From Sabethes cyaneus (lineage: Eukaryota > Arthropoda > Insecta > Diptera > Culicidae), in contig NC_071354.1 of assembly GCF_943734655.1 (NCBI RefSeq), forward strand, positions 197,220,911 to 197,284,910: a DNA stretch of 64,000 bases, in the 5' to 3' direction. The translations under genes and the position numbers were made by a program. The notes under the pieces are model-generated. The model had not been told where the DNA came from. It saw only the letters and a program-made list of their open reading frames with translations, and ran no database searches. Below, one piece after another: positions 54,221-63,908 of the stretch. Position 1 is the first letter of the stretch, and every line of letters starts with the position of its first letter.

Positions 54221-54331
54221 GGGGTGACATTGCGATTCTCGTTTCGAGTGATTTTGGTTCGTTTCAACCACGTTAAACGAATGGGCGAAACGAACCAAAA
54301 TCACTCGAAACGAGAATCGCAATGTCACCCC
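54221..54331. repeat. Perfect 45 bp inverted repeat with 21 bp loop
   Basis: The arm 54221-54265 (starting GGGGTGACATTGCGATTCTC) is the exact reverse complement of 54287-54331. The spacer is 54266-54286. A transcript would form a 45 bp perfect hairpin. It lies at the end of the RTE fragment inside the hAT. It may be a very small MITE or a recent palindromic rearrangement; no target duplication is evident. Confidence 0.9.
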
Positions 54332-54589
54332 AGAAATACAATGGAGAGGAATTCTTGATACGTTTGGAATTTGGAACCCTTCAACCGAAGCCTGTGTGAT
54401 ATTTCTCACAAATTTTCCTTCTGCCAAAAAAAAGTTAGCGGTTTATTTAGCGGAAGCTAACAAATACGCTAACGGTTATAAAAATTAGCGAAAACGCTAA
54501 CCGCTAACCAAAATGTTAGCTGAGCTAATTAGCTGTTAGCGGATTAGCGGAATTGTGCCCACCTCTGTCAAAAGCTTAGTTTGAAAATC

Positions 54590-54945
54590 ATTTTCAAACA
54601 TGTCAAATGTGTTAAAACACTGTGAAAAGAATTGTGTTGACTATCTTGGAGTTTCCACAAAAGTTGTTTCATATCTCCACAATTATAATAGCTAGAAGGT
54701 CATTTTTTTTGGCAAAGTTCTTTATAATAATCTTCTACAGTTTCGTAGAACATTATTTTGCTCTATCTCTTACTACTTGAAAAATAAATTTTGTATCTTA
54801 CTTTTAGGGGGGTTAATCAAAGAATCGTTCATACCATAAGAAAGAGCTTTTTCCGCTGTGAAATTTCTCAGAACATAGTTAACCCGTATAATCAACCATT
54901 TCGGCGCAATTAAAAAACGCGTGCTTTCATACCTGTGGGCTGTGC
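54590..54945. repeat. Foldback-family arm fragment
   Basis: Diverged match to 90-475 (AATAGCTAGAAGGTCATTTT, TGGCAAAGTTCTTTATAATA, ATCAACCATTTCGGCGCAAT). It lies inside the TA-flanked transposon and has lost the terminal GGGACCACTG. Confidence 0.65.
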
Positions 54946-55145
54946 TGTGAACAGGTGACAAATGTCCACAGAGAGGTAGAAGGAAGTGCGAAATGTCCTA
55001 AAAGTGATCAGAATGAAATATATGTAGTTCGTTCTAAGTTATCTGCAAAAAAATTAAAATTGAAAATATACCCGATTTTGTCACTGTCCCGTTTTAGTCA
55101 CCCCTAAATTCATCATGGGGGTGACAAAATCGGGTCATTACTGTA

Positions 55146-55539
55146 ATGTTAATTTGTTTGATAATTATTAACGATACACACATAAATGATATAAAATTGT
55201 TTCATGGATTAAACTTCTAGCAAAATTGTTTTATTGCAAAATTGAGGTGTCCAGATTTTGGCTTGTATTGAATTGAAATTTGATTTTCGGCAATAATAAC
55301 ATAAGAAACAGACACTGATAGAGCATGCAATATGGAACTGAAACATGAATATTTCTGAATAATAGATACTAAGCTTCTAAGTTTCTTTCTTTAAGGACAA
55401 ACAAGTTGTGGTGATAACGTATGCATTACAAAAATAAACAAAATATGGACCGCGATTAAAAGAACCGTAACCGTAACACATTTTTAGTTACTCTCCGACG
55501 TTTCGTTTTGTATTTTTAAAGCTTTTTCAAGGAAGATGA
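55146..55539. other. Intergenic, no recognised feature
   Basis: AT-rich, nothing recognised. Confidence 0.5.
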
Positions 55540-56490
55540 AAAGAACTACAAAAGGTTTCCTTAAATGCTACTTTCATTAAGCCTTCTACAACAAATGCTT
55601 CGATGCCCTGTCGGTCAGTCTGACGGCAGTTAGCCGGGACCTTAATCATGGCCGAATAATGAAAATGTTCTATGGTTTGCAGCTGGTGGACGCCGGAAGG
55701 GTTGACGGTGTTCAGTACAATGATTACCTTTAACCGGTACATCTCCTCCATTGACCTTTTGGCACATTGGACCGAGGCCGGAGCAGCCAAGAAACCCACG
55801 TTCTCCAGGCGGTTACTTCCAGCATGCACTTCATACTGCATATATCCCCGTTCACCACAAGCCCCGAAAGAAAGAACAGCAGCTTGAACATTGGCTTCTC
55901 GCTGAACGTCAGTTACAGGACATTCTTTGGGAACTTTCTGTGGGAGATATATTTGACGCCATCGCTTACCTACCTTCTTGGTGGGGCGTAATGTCTGAGG
56001 TTTTTGGAGCGTCTTAGTAGAATGCGATATCTGAAATTCTACTATCTATATTTATTCGCGACAGATACGTATTTCGACAACGACTTGCAGGCTTCACCAG
56101 TGTCTGTTTTCGAACTAAATGTACTCAGTGCTTTGACAGTCGTTGCCGTCTAACATAAAGTAGGCCTCGTCATCCTTCGCCGTAAAGATGTTTTTCACCA
56201 GCACCTTTAGCCTGTCTTGATTGATGCATCCACTTAAAAATGTCCATTTGGCGAGGTACTTTTTCACTGTTTAGTTCCGAACTCCCTAAGGCGCGGAAGG
56301 CTGAGGGCATCTTGCTCTTGGGGTCCCTTTTCAGCTTCTACTGTACTTAACCATTCTCTAGGAGGGAGAGGATGTTGTATGTGCCGGATCGGCTATATCC
56401 GGCGGACACGAAGTGCCTCACGATGTCCAACTTCTTCACTCCGGGCTGCATCTGGCAGTACGAACAAAGCATCGAGTGTAGTTGCTTGTC
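55540..56490 (-). pseudogene. Degenerate ITm (Tc1/mariner-like) transposase
   Basis: On the minus strand, scattered over three frames, are CSYCQMQPGVKKLDIVRHFV and SAGYSRSGTYNILSLLENG (N-terminal helix-turn-helix, about 56370-56480), KVPRQMDIFKWMHQS, and AKDDEAYFMLDGND-like sequence (first catalytic Asp region, about 56140-56190). KFPKNVL and FSEKPMFKLLFFLSG (about 55870-55940) follow, then VGFLAAPASVQCAKRSMEEM. The order fits ITm-superfamily transposases, in which DD37E-type proteins are known from mosquitoes. Many stops and indels make it dead. A matching N-terminal piece lies at 63190-63325. Confidence 0.6.
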
Positions 56491-56734
56491 TACAAATCCT
56501 TGATAATCCAATTGATCCAAATTGATAATCTTGTCAAATTATTTATGAACACAATCAATTCCAATTGGCGGTACATAGGAGGGTTCATCTCCAGTTGGCT
56601 GGGTAATCGCATGAAAAATTACTAAAATCAGTTAATTTTTTATGCATATATATTATGTCCAAAAATGATGAATTGTCGACAGTTATTTGCGCTATATATA
56701 GTATTTGATCAAAACAAAAATGTTTTTGGGTAAT
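56491..56734. other. Intergenic, no recognised feature
   Basis: May contain the decayed 5' end of the transposon carrying the ITm remnant. No terminal repeat seen. Confidence 0.4.
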
Positions 56735-56857
56735 TCAGATGTAGCGATTAGCGATTAGCGAAATTTTCGCAAAACTGAGTTTATCGATTAGCGTTTAGCG
56801 ATTAGCGAGCTAACTTTTTCGGTTAGCGAATTAGCGGTTAGCGGTGCCCACCACTGG
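56735..56857. mobile_element. hAT right-end fragment
   Basis: Clustered GATTAGCG/GGTTAGCG repeats end in GGTGCCCACCACTG, differing by one base from the hAT terminus GTGCCCACCTCTG. No matching left end was found upstream. Confidence 0.6.
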
Positions 56858-56871
56858 ATGTGAGTAATGAG

Positions 56872-57052
56872 AAGTAAGTAAGACAATTCAGCAGTAAGTA
56901 AGACAATTCAGCAGTAAGATGTCAGCAGTAAGATGTCAGCAGTAAGATGTCAGCAGTAAGATGTCAGCAGTAAGAGGTCAGCAGTAAGAGGTCAGCAGTA
57001 AGAGGTCAGCAGTAAGAGGTCAGCAGTAAGAGGTCAGCAGTAAGAGGTCAGC
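56872..57052. repeat. Minisatellite of 14 bp units
   Basis: Units GTAAGAGGTCAGCA and GTAAGATGTCAGCA repeat about ten times, preceded by two units of GTAAGTAAGACAATTCAGCA type. It joins the heptanucleotide array directly, and half of each unit (GTAAGA) is shared with it. Confidence 0.9.
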
Positions 57053-57863
57053 AGTAAGAAGTAAGAAGTAAGAAGTAAGAAGTAAGAAGTAAGAAGTAAG
57101 AAGTAAGAAGTAAGAAGTAAGAAGTAAGAAGTAAGAAGTAAGAAGTAAGAAGTAAGAAGTAAGAAGTAAGAAGTAAGAAGTAAGAAGTAAGAAGTAAGAA
57201 GTAAGAAGTAAGAAGTAAGAAGTAAGAAGTAAGAAGTAAGAAGTAAGAAGTAAGAAGTAAGAAGTAAGAAGTAAGAAGTAAGAAGTAAGAAGTAAGAAGT
57301 AAGAAGTAAGAAGTAAGAAGTAAGAAGTAAGAAGTAAGAAGTAAGAAGTAAGAAGTAAGAAGTAAGAAGTAAGAAGTAAGAAGTAAGAAGTAAGAAGTAA
57401 GAAGTAAGAAGTAAGAAGTAAGAAGTAAGAAGTAAGAAGTAAGAAGTAAGAAGTAAGAAGTAAGAAGTAAGAAGTAAGAAGTAAGAAGTAAGAAGTAAGA
57501 AGTAAGAAGTAAGAAGTAAGAAGTAAGAAGTAAGAAGTAAGAAGTAAGAAGTAAGAAGTAAGAAGTAAGAAGTAAGAAGTAAGAAGTAAGAAGTAAGAAG
57601 TAAGAAGTAAGAAGTAAGAAGTAAGAAGTAAGAAGTAAGAAGTAAGAAGTAAGAAGTAAGAAGTAAGAAGTAAGAAGTAAGAAGTAAGAAGTAAGAAGTA
57701 AGAAGTAAGAAGTAAGAAGTAAGAAGTAAGAAGTAAGAAGTAAGAAGTAAGAAGTAAGAAGTAAGAAGTAAGAAGTAAGAAGTAAGAAGTAAGAAGTAAG
57801 AAGTAAGAAGTAAGAAGTAAGAAGTAAGAAGTAAGAAGTAAGAAGTAAGAAGTAAGAAGTAAG
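57053..57863. repeat. Heptanucleotide microsatellite (AGTAAGA)n, about 116 units
   Basis: 811 bp of GTAAGAA-phase repeats with no interruption that I could see. Because 7 is not a multiple of 3, every frame on the minus strand gives the same heptapeptide YFLLLTS, which explains the two long but meaningless open frames there (57020-57904 and 57048-57941). Confidence 0.95.
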
Positions 57864-59628
57864 CAATACCACTTGGTATCGTATTCGACTTCGAGTAAGG
57901 CCATTACAGATATTTAAAAAAACTTTGAAAATATTTTGCAATGGCTTAATTATTTTACAATTATGATCTCAGTTAATGTATATTCACTGTCATGTCTACT
58001 GCGTTTCGATCGCATGTTCGATCCTAGGCTCTAAGTCAAAATATTTAAGTTGTTATAAACATTAATTAAAGTAAAATCCACAATCACTTTCCAAACCATC
58101 CGAAGGTTACATTGCAAATTTCAGGCTCATTAGCTTGCTTCAAACGGCAACGCATCAGTACGTATCTTCATTTCCTGCTTTGCTCACAATGAAGAATCTC
58201 TAGAGGCCAGGTATGCAAAAAAATTCGCACCCCTTCTCACACTTCTCCTTTACCACACCGTACCAGTGCAGTGCAGCAACAACAACGGGTTGGGGTTAGT
58301 GTGCTTTTCTCTTGGTTCACTTCACACAGCAGCGGGCTCGACTCGGGCCAGCAAGCATCAAGGAGTTGTTGACTGCCTGGCTGACTGACTCGCTGACTGG
58401 GTTGAGTCGTCAGTGTGCCATAAAACCATAAACAGTCGGTCGGAACCCCCGGAACCAGGCGGCCAGGTTTTTGAACCGAAAATCCTTTCCCATTCTTTGC
58501 TCCGCATCCTTTCGTTGCCACTTGCCTAAAGGAGTGTTGGCAAAAAGGGGAAAAAAGGCTTTTTTTTGCTAATAACTGGCCATAAAATTCCATCTGAACC
58601 GACGAAACATTTTGCAGAATAGTAGAAACAGGATGCAAAAAGGATTCGAGACTTTATGGCGAATACGATTATTGGCAAGGATTGAATGGGTTTCGCCGGT
58701 TTGCAAATGTTGTGCCATTTGGGTGCTTTATGGTAACTAGAGATTGCTGATTGCACTTTTACGACGAAATGCAAGGCTTTAGGTCGGTTGGTTGAGCGGG
58801 TTGGAGGATTGTTCGGCACCATTCCAAGGACAAGCAAGGATTTGTTTTTGAGGTTCGGAGACTGATTTATGGTTGGCCAATTTTCGAAAAAGAATTTGCC
58901 GATTGGCAAGCAGCAAAGGGCTGTAGAGGCAAACAATTCGCACTGCATTGGCGATGGAATTTGCAATCTTTTGCGAGGGAAGGAGTTGTTGTGATAGAGA
59001 CAGATTCGCATGGCTGCTGCGTTTTAGGGTTAAACGGTAAATATTTATTGAATCCTTTCCTTATGGAAAAGGGTTCCGTTAGAAGGGTTTTGTTACGTAA
59101 CGGGAAATGGTGGCGTACGCCAGCCTAACCGTGCTTTTGCAAATTTGTTTTTTGCCGGGTTTGTGGCTTTGGGAGAATTTTGACGATTATCTTTTTATGG
59201 TAAAATCAATTTGCAAATTATGATTCGGATATTTGTTTTAACACAAAGGGATACAACGAATGAGTTAAGAGTTTTTGGTTCCCTCTGCAGTAGCAGGTTT
59301 TATTACTTTTTTCTTTCAATACATAGTTTGGAGTGAGCGATCTAAGGTCATCAGATTTTTTTTCTTGCTTGAAGCATTAGAGTACAATGTATGAATGTGT
59401 TGATCGTATAGAACAAGTTTATAGTTATGTTAGTTGATTTTGTTTAACAGACCCATTTTATAGAAACTTTGTGCCAATAAATGTTTTAATTAAAATAAAA
59501 AAATAGTTTCAATTTTCCTTCATTATTACAAACATTCTCAATTGTTTCAAAAAGTCTTTTAATTATGCAAGGTAAGATCGCATTAGAATAAAATAGAATA
59601 CGCAAATCGATGACATAGGTATAGGATA
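57864..59628. other. Intergenic, no recognised gene
   Basis: Two overlapping minus-strand open frames (58237-58638, 58526-59011) have no recognisable domain and are low-complexity in parts. Nothing else recognised. Confidence 0.45.
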
Positions 59629-59630
59629 TA

Positions 59631-60600
59631 GGGGAAATGTGTATAATGTGCCCCACCTAAGAATAAATGGATATATCTCCGTTATACTTCCCCAAATTAA
59701 CGTTACAACTACGTGTATATGTTGGTATTTAAGCTAACAACCAATTGCAATTGTTTATTTCATTTAGTATTGTGGAATAAACATGCTAGGAATTATTTAA
59801 TAAAAGCACCTAAATGTTGTGTTTCTCGTCTGCGCGGGGTAAAATGCCCCACCTGCGGTATAATATGCCCAATGCGGTAATTTGAGTATTTCTACCAGTG
59901 ACAGACCAACTCTATTTTGTAGAAAGTAAAACTATTTCCTTTGTTTTGCAAAATATCGTTATTTTATGTAAAATAAACCTAGTTTCGGCCTTCTGGTGCA
60001 CTTTTTCTTTTCTGCATGGGACACATTATACCGCAGCTGTGGCGTTTTGTACCGGGTAGTTGAATTACCTAGAATTTGGGCGTTGGTAATAAATTATTCC
60101 CCCCACGGTTACTCTACAATACTAATTGAATTAAATAATGGCAATTGACTTCAACTTATATCTGTTTACCTATGCTTATAGCCACATTTGAGAGGGGGGC
60201 AAATTACACCACCGCAAGTGGGGCATATCGGCCTGCTTTTACTTATTTGAAAAAATATTAAATGCTAAAGCAAATCAAGCGTTTCATACCGTTATTTTTG
60301 GCAGGGATGTCTTTTTGAAGTTCACTTTACGCAATCGAATCGCAACAACCGGTTATTTACAGATTTTGACAAGAAAATAGCTTATGGAAATGACGCCAAA
60401 AGTTACATCGGAAGCTGCTCAAAAACAAATTTATTTTTGTTTTGTTTTTACAGCATGTGACAACTGTCATACTTGCATAGTAGGCTAGTTCCATCAAATA
60501 CTATGGTTTCTGGGTGGTTTTGCATTTTGATTTCGCTTGTTTAGCGAAAAACGAAGGGGGGGCACATTGGCCAGGGGGGGCACGTTATACACAATTCCCC
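59631..60600. mobile_element. TA-flanked 970 bp TIR element
   Basis: TA then GGGGAAATGTGTATAATGTG at the left faces the complement of GGGGAATTGTGTATAACGTG followed by TA at the right; 22 of 24 terminal bases match. Inside are several related blocks, such as TGCCCCACCTGCGGTATAAT near 59850, GGGACACATTATACCGCAGC near 60018 and GTGGGGCATATCGG near 60219, alternating in orientation. There is no transposase ORF. It is probably a non-autonomous Tc1/mariner-type element. Confidence 0.78.
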
Positions 60601-60602
60601 TA

Positions 60603-61363
60603 CATTTGACATGACAAATTAGTTCGTCGCAGCAACGTATTTGAATCGATCAGCCTCCGTTTGCGCTACCAAGCGCATGCATTCAGATCTAGGTAGGTAA
60701 AAGTGCTGGAGCGGAGTGAGCGAGTAAATGACGTCCGCAGGGGGAAAGACGTCCCGTCCAGACGGCTCGCTTTAATACCACTCGTAATGATCACGTAATG
60801 ATGAAGACAGTCGTAGTATTCATAGAAATGATACCTTGGCAAGGCTCCAATGGGAATCAATTTCCGTCCACTTTGCCCTTTACAGAACTAAGCCCGGTGT
60901 CTGTTTTGGTCGTTGTTGGCAAGCGGGCAGCCGGCATGTCTGCCGGTGGCCGTTGTAGATCGTTTGGCAGCCGGTCCCAACTAGTAGTGGTTGAGGAGAT
61001 CGTCACAGCTCATAAAACATGAGTAAAGTCCTTCTCTCGATAGCACTGCTGTTGGTTTGATGTTGATCATTCTAAAAACGCATTCGTAAACATCGTATTT
61101 TTGGTCTCCGTCGTCTGCAATTTGTTATTTAGGATTTAATTTATTATCTGTAATCCTATCAATTTGTATTTTGCACAAGGTACTGTGCAGAGCATTCGAT
61201 TCGAATGCAAAGCGTTAAGTATACCGTCGATTGGTGAAGGAATATTGTCGTGGGGCGGATCACCTTTCGGCATTTGCCCAGCTTCCGTTTGAAAACGAAA
61301 TTTGTTTTCAGGATAATCCACAAATCATAAATAAGTTGAATGTTTTAGTCCTCTGGTTGGTTA
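60603..61363. other. Intergenic, no recognised feature
   Basis: Short open frames only (60666-60860, 60798-61022), without known domains. Confidence 0.45.
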
Positions 61364-61395
61364 GCTCAAGGCTGTATCTACGGTGTTAGGGAGAC
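61364..61395 (+). pseudogene. 32 bp scrap of esterase exon 2
   Basis: GCTCAAGGCTGTATCTACGG and the following 12 bases match 18511-18542 of the esterase gene at 29 of 32 positions; all three differences are transitions. The reading would be QGCIYGVRET against QGYIYGVRET. Similarity does not continue clearly on either side. It may be the edge of a decayed esterase paralogue or a captured fragment. Such a short match carries limited weight. Confidence 0.5.
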
Positions 61396-61424
61396 CAAAT
61401 GGCAAATGACTCTACCCCACTATA

Positions 61425-61765
61425 GCGGGACAAAAGTGCGATGCTTGAATTCATGAAATTAGCACAGCAGTAGCTTACAAAACCATAATATCGTCAATCT
61501 ACGATATATTTCGGTAAGGAATATTCTCTTTTTGCACCTTTCCTATTTTCCACTGACGTACTGCAGCCTCCGTCAACTCGAAACTTTAACAAACATTTGT
61601 TTTTGTTTCACTAGCGCATAGACACTGTTTTCCTTCGGTCAGCATTTGTAGAGCAAACAGTTTTCTGCTGATCTTTTATTTCTAGTATCTACTACATAGT
61701 ACCTAAAACTGTATATAATTACCTATGCATTTTTGCCTCGTTCATGAATCGCACTTTTGCCCCGC
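61425..61765. mobile_element. TA-flanked 341 bp MITE
   Basis: TA then GCGGGACAAAAGTGCGAT at the left faces the complement of GCGGGGCAAAAGTGCGAT followed by TA. 17 of 18 terminal bases match. Further ATCGCACTTTT termini at about 62080-62110 suggest a partial second copy. No ORF. Confidence 0.65.
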
Positions 61766-61769
61766 TAGG

Positions 61770-62085
61770 CGCTTGACGGGGTTTGATCAAATTATGGAAA
61801 AGCGAAATATTTTTTATAAGTTCTTCTCACCGCATTTTAAAAAGAGATATGTGAGTGATGTAAAACGCTACTACAATTTTTCAACAAGTAATATCCTCCT
61901 GTTGATATCATGTTTGCCGTATAACGAAATATTTCATTAAACCCACTCTAAAATAACATTTACACATAACTCAGCAACCATGCTTCGTAAATAACAAATG
62001 TTTACGATATATTCGAGCTGTCAAAGTAGTTACCCACTAATGCCAATGTAATAAATTTGCTCAAAATCTGTATTGAATCATTGAA
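61770..62085. other. Intergenic, no recognised feature
   Basis: AT-rich, between MITE-like termini. The small open frame at 61725-61940 overlaps the MITE end and is not supported. Confidence 0.4.
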
Positions 62086-62117
62086 TCGCACTTTTACCCC
62101 CATCGCACTTTTAACCC

Positions 62118-63178
62118 TCCCATACTCTATTGCTGAAAAGATGATGCATCATCTGGACTGACAAAGATGGGTCTGCTTTCAGCATCTCGGGTGAAATACA
62201 GTCTATCCCTGGCGCTCTATTGGATTTCATACTCTTGATTACTGCTTCAATTTCATCCAGCGATGGCGCCTCCGAGTTGGTGCGATTAATTCGACGAACT
62301 ATTGGCGTCATACGCTGCTGGTTTTGTTGATCTCTGATATTTGAAACTCGGAAGAGTTGTTCAAAGTGTTCAGTCCATCGCTTAAGCTGTTCTTTACGGT
62401 CAGTCAGTAGCTGACCAGCTCTGTCCTTTAGCGGTATCTTTGTATTATTCCAGGCACCACTAACGTGGCGAGAAATATCGTAAAACGAACGGATATCACC
62501 ATTGGCGGTTGCGGTTTCCCCTTGTTCGGCTAGGGAGTTAGTCCAGGCTCTCTTGTCCCACCTACAAGCTCGTTTGACAGTCCTCTCCAGTTCGGCATAT
62601 TGTTGACGGCCAGCTGTCTTAGCCAATCTGGTTCACGCTTGCTCAATGCCGGCTTTCGCCTCTCTCCGCTCGTCGATCTTCCTCCAAGTTTCATTCAAAA
62701 TCCACATCCTCCATCCGCTGCACACCGAAAGTTTCGTCACTAGTCGCGATGAAGGCGTTCTTGATGTCGGTCCATTGCTCTTCAACGGTTTCACCAGCGG
62801 GCAACTCCGAGGCTCGGAATTCAAGTTGTTCGACAAAGGCTCTTTCCACCTCAGTATTCTCCAATCAGCGGACGTCGTAACGGCACCCAACTTTCTCCTT
62901 CCGTCGTTGGGCACGTGTGACGCGCAAACGTTTCTCAGCGATAACAAGATGATGGTCGGATTCACTAACAGCGCTGCGTTTGTTGCGTACACCAGGACGG
63001 CTCCATCGCCATTTGATTTTCTGTTCGGCTGTCGTGGGAAACCCGCGTGACTTTATGTCACGCTAGTCTATGAAGAAAGAGCAATCCACCAATGACCATG
63101 TTCTTATTCCCACAGAATTCTGTAAACTGCTCTCCGTTTTCGCTCATCTCTCCCAGGTCATGGGGTTCCATGATGATT
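62118..63178 (-). pseudogene. LINE endonuclease/reverse-transcriptase fragment (second copy of the 12097 family)
   Basis: The minus strand reads, in the piece 62111-62626, QQYAELERTVKRACRWDKRA, NSLAEQGETATANGDIRSFY, LKRWTEHFEQLFRVSNIRDQ and NRAPGIDCISPEMLKADPSL, closely matching residues of the element at 12097-13857. Upstream, in other frames to about 63178, are endonuclease pieces (for example NETWRKIDERREAKAGIEQA). The reverse-transcriptase palm is missing: similarity stops at the MITE-like terminus near 62110. It is frameshifted several times. Confidence 0.82.
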
Positions 63179-63189
63179 ATTTTTTGGAA

Positions 63190-63325
63190 GCCTTGACGAA
63201 AATAGTCAAGCAACTACGCTCGATGCCTTGTTCGTACTGCCAACTCTCCCCAGGAACGAAGAAGTTGGACATTGTGAGACACATTGTGTCCACTGGATAT
63301 AGGCCGATCCGGAATTTACAAGGTC
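63190..63325 (+). pseudogene. ITm transposase N-terminal fragment
   Basis: VKQLRSMPCSYCQLSPGTKK then LDIVRHIVSTGY matches the N-terminal block of the transposase relic at 55540-56490. It follows the LINE fragment directly and has no downstream catalytic part. Confidence 0.6.
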
Positions 63326-63424
63326 CTCTTCCTTCTGCATAAAAGAGAGAGCGTCGAACGAAAGTCTGGTTCATTTTTCCGGCGAAACGCGACGTTGTGG
63401 ACATAATCGATAACAGATGAGCCC

Positions 63425-63485
63425 CCCAGATAACATAAGATCCTAAGAGATAGTTCACATTAAGTGATATGAGTAAATTGAATTA
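63425..63485. mobile_element. CCCAGATAACA-family repeat, start fragment (copy C)
   Basis: CCCAGATAACATAAGATCCT and the following AGTTCACATTAAGT match the first 50-60 bp of the repeats at 4952 and 30906. The rest is absent. Confidence 0.5.
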
Positions 63486-63639
63486 CAGAAAAATCTACTT
63501 TGCTGATTTGACCGTGTGTTATTCGATTGCGATGATGTTAATGAAATGGCTTGCAATATCATTTCTCAGTGGTTGACTAGAAATGTCCCATTTGTAAAAC
63601 AGCCCACCACCCCGCCATGGTGCACCCCTCGTCCACGGT

Positions 63640-63908
63640 AACTAAAACGGAAACGTAACCGTGCTCAACGTGCTCGTCGCCTTCGGAGAACGTCATTGAC
63701 TCAGTTCAATTTCAAACATGCTAGTGAAATTGCGGTTGCGCACGTTCCAGCCGATTTGGTAGATTTTGGTCTGTTCAGCATTACAACCGATATGGTTATA
63801 ACCGCCACTAAAAAATTAAAGCGTTCGTTCTCTGCGGGACCTGATGGGATTCCAGCTGTAGTTTTGAACCGTTGCATAGCGGCGTTGGCCAATCCTTTAT
63901 TCCTTTAA
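63640..63908 (+). pseudogene. Jockey/CR1-type LINE fragment before the reverse-transcriptase core
   Basis: The open piece 63696-63908 reads FSITTDMVITATKKLKRSFS, AGPDGIPAVVLNRCIAALAN and PLFL then a stop. The GPDGIP motif is the start of the reverse-transcriptase fingers in jockey/CR1 elements and matches the corresponding part of 35262-36485 in layout. Sequence after 63908 no longer follows the family. Confidence 0.75.

Larger units (their letters stand above)
53381..54567. mobile_element. hAT element, nested, with internal RTE fragment
   Basis: The right end GTGCCCACCTCTG is followed by TCAAAAG. The left end is preceded by TCAAAAG and reads GAGGTGGGCAC, so two bases (CA) of the expected CAGAGG start are missing. 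Dense TTAGCGG/CCGCTAA repeats occur at both ends, as in the hAT at 26945-27823. The interior includes an RTE fragment and a palindrome but no hAT transposase. The BEL insertion point in copy 1 (40911) corresponds to 53779 inside this element. Confidence 0.8.
53233..55143. mobile_element. TA-flanked DNA transposon (Tc1/mariner/pogo-type), host of nested insertions
   Basis: TA then CAGTGGTAACCCGATTTTGT at the left faces, at the right, the complement of CAGTAATGACCCGATTTTGT followed by TA; 20 of 23 terminal bases match. The TA duplication and CAGT start fit the Tc1/mariner/pogo group. Six CCCGATTTTGTCAC-type repeats lie just inside the left end (about 53243-53365), with further copies near 55068-55135. 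Most of the interior is other DNA: a hAT element (53381-54567) and a foldback-arm fragment (54590-54945). There is no transposase ORF. Confidence 0.75.

Noticed and set aside
57020..57941. Two minus-strand open frames of almost 300 codons made of YFLLLTS repeats
   Set aside because: They are a trivial consequence of an uninterrupted 7 bp repeat lacking stop codons; all minus-strand frames encode the same heptapeptide.
58237..59011. Minus-strand frames of 133 and 161 codons
   Set aside because: They overlap in different frames, show no domain, and lack coding-like codon pattern by eye.
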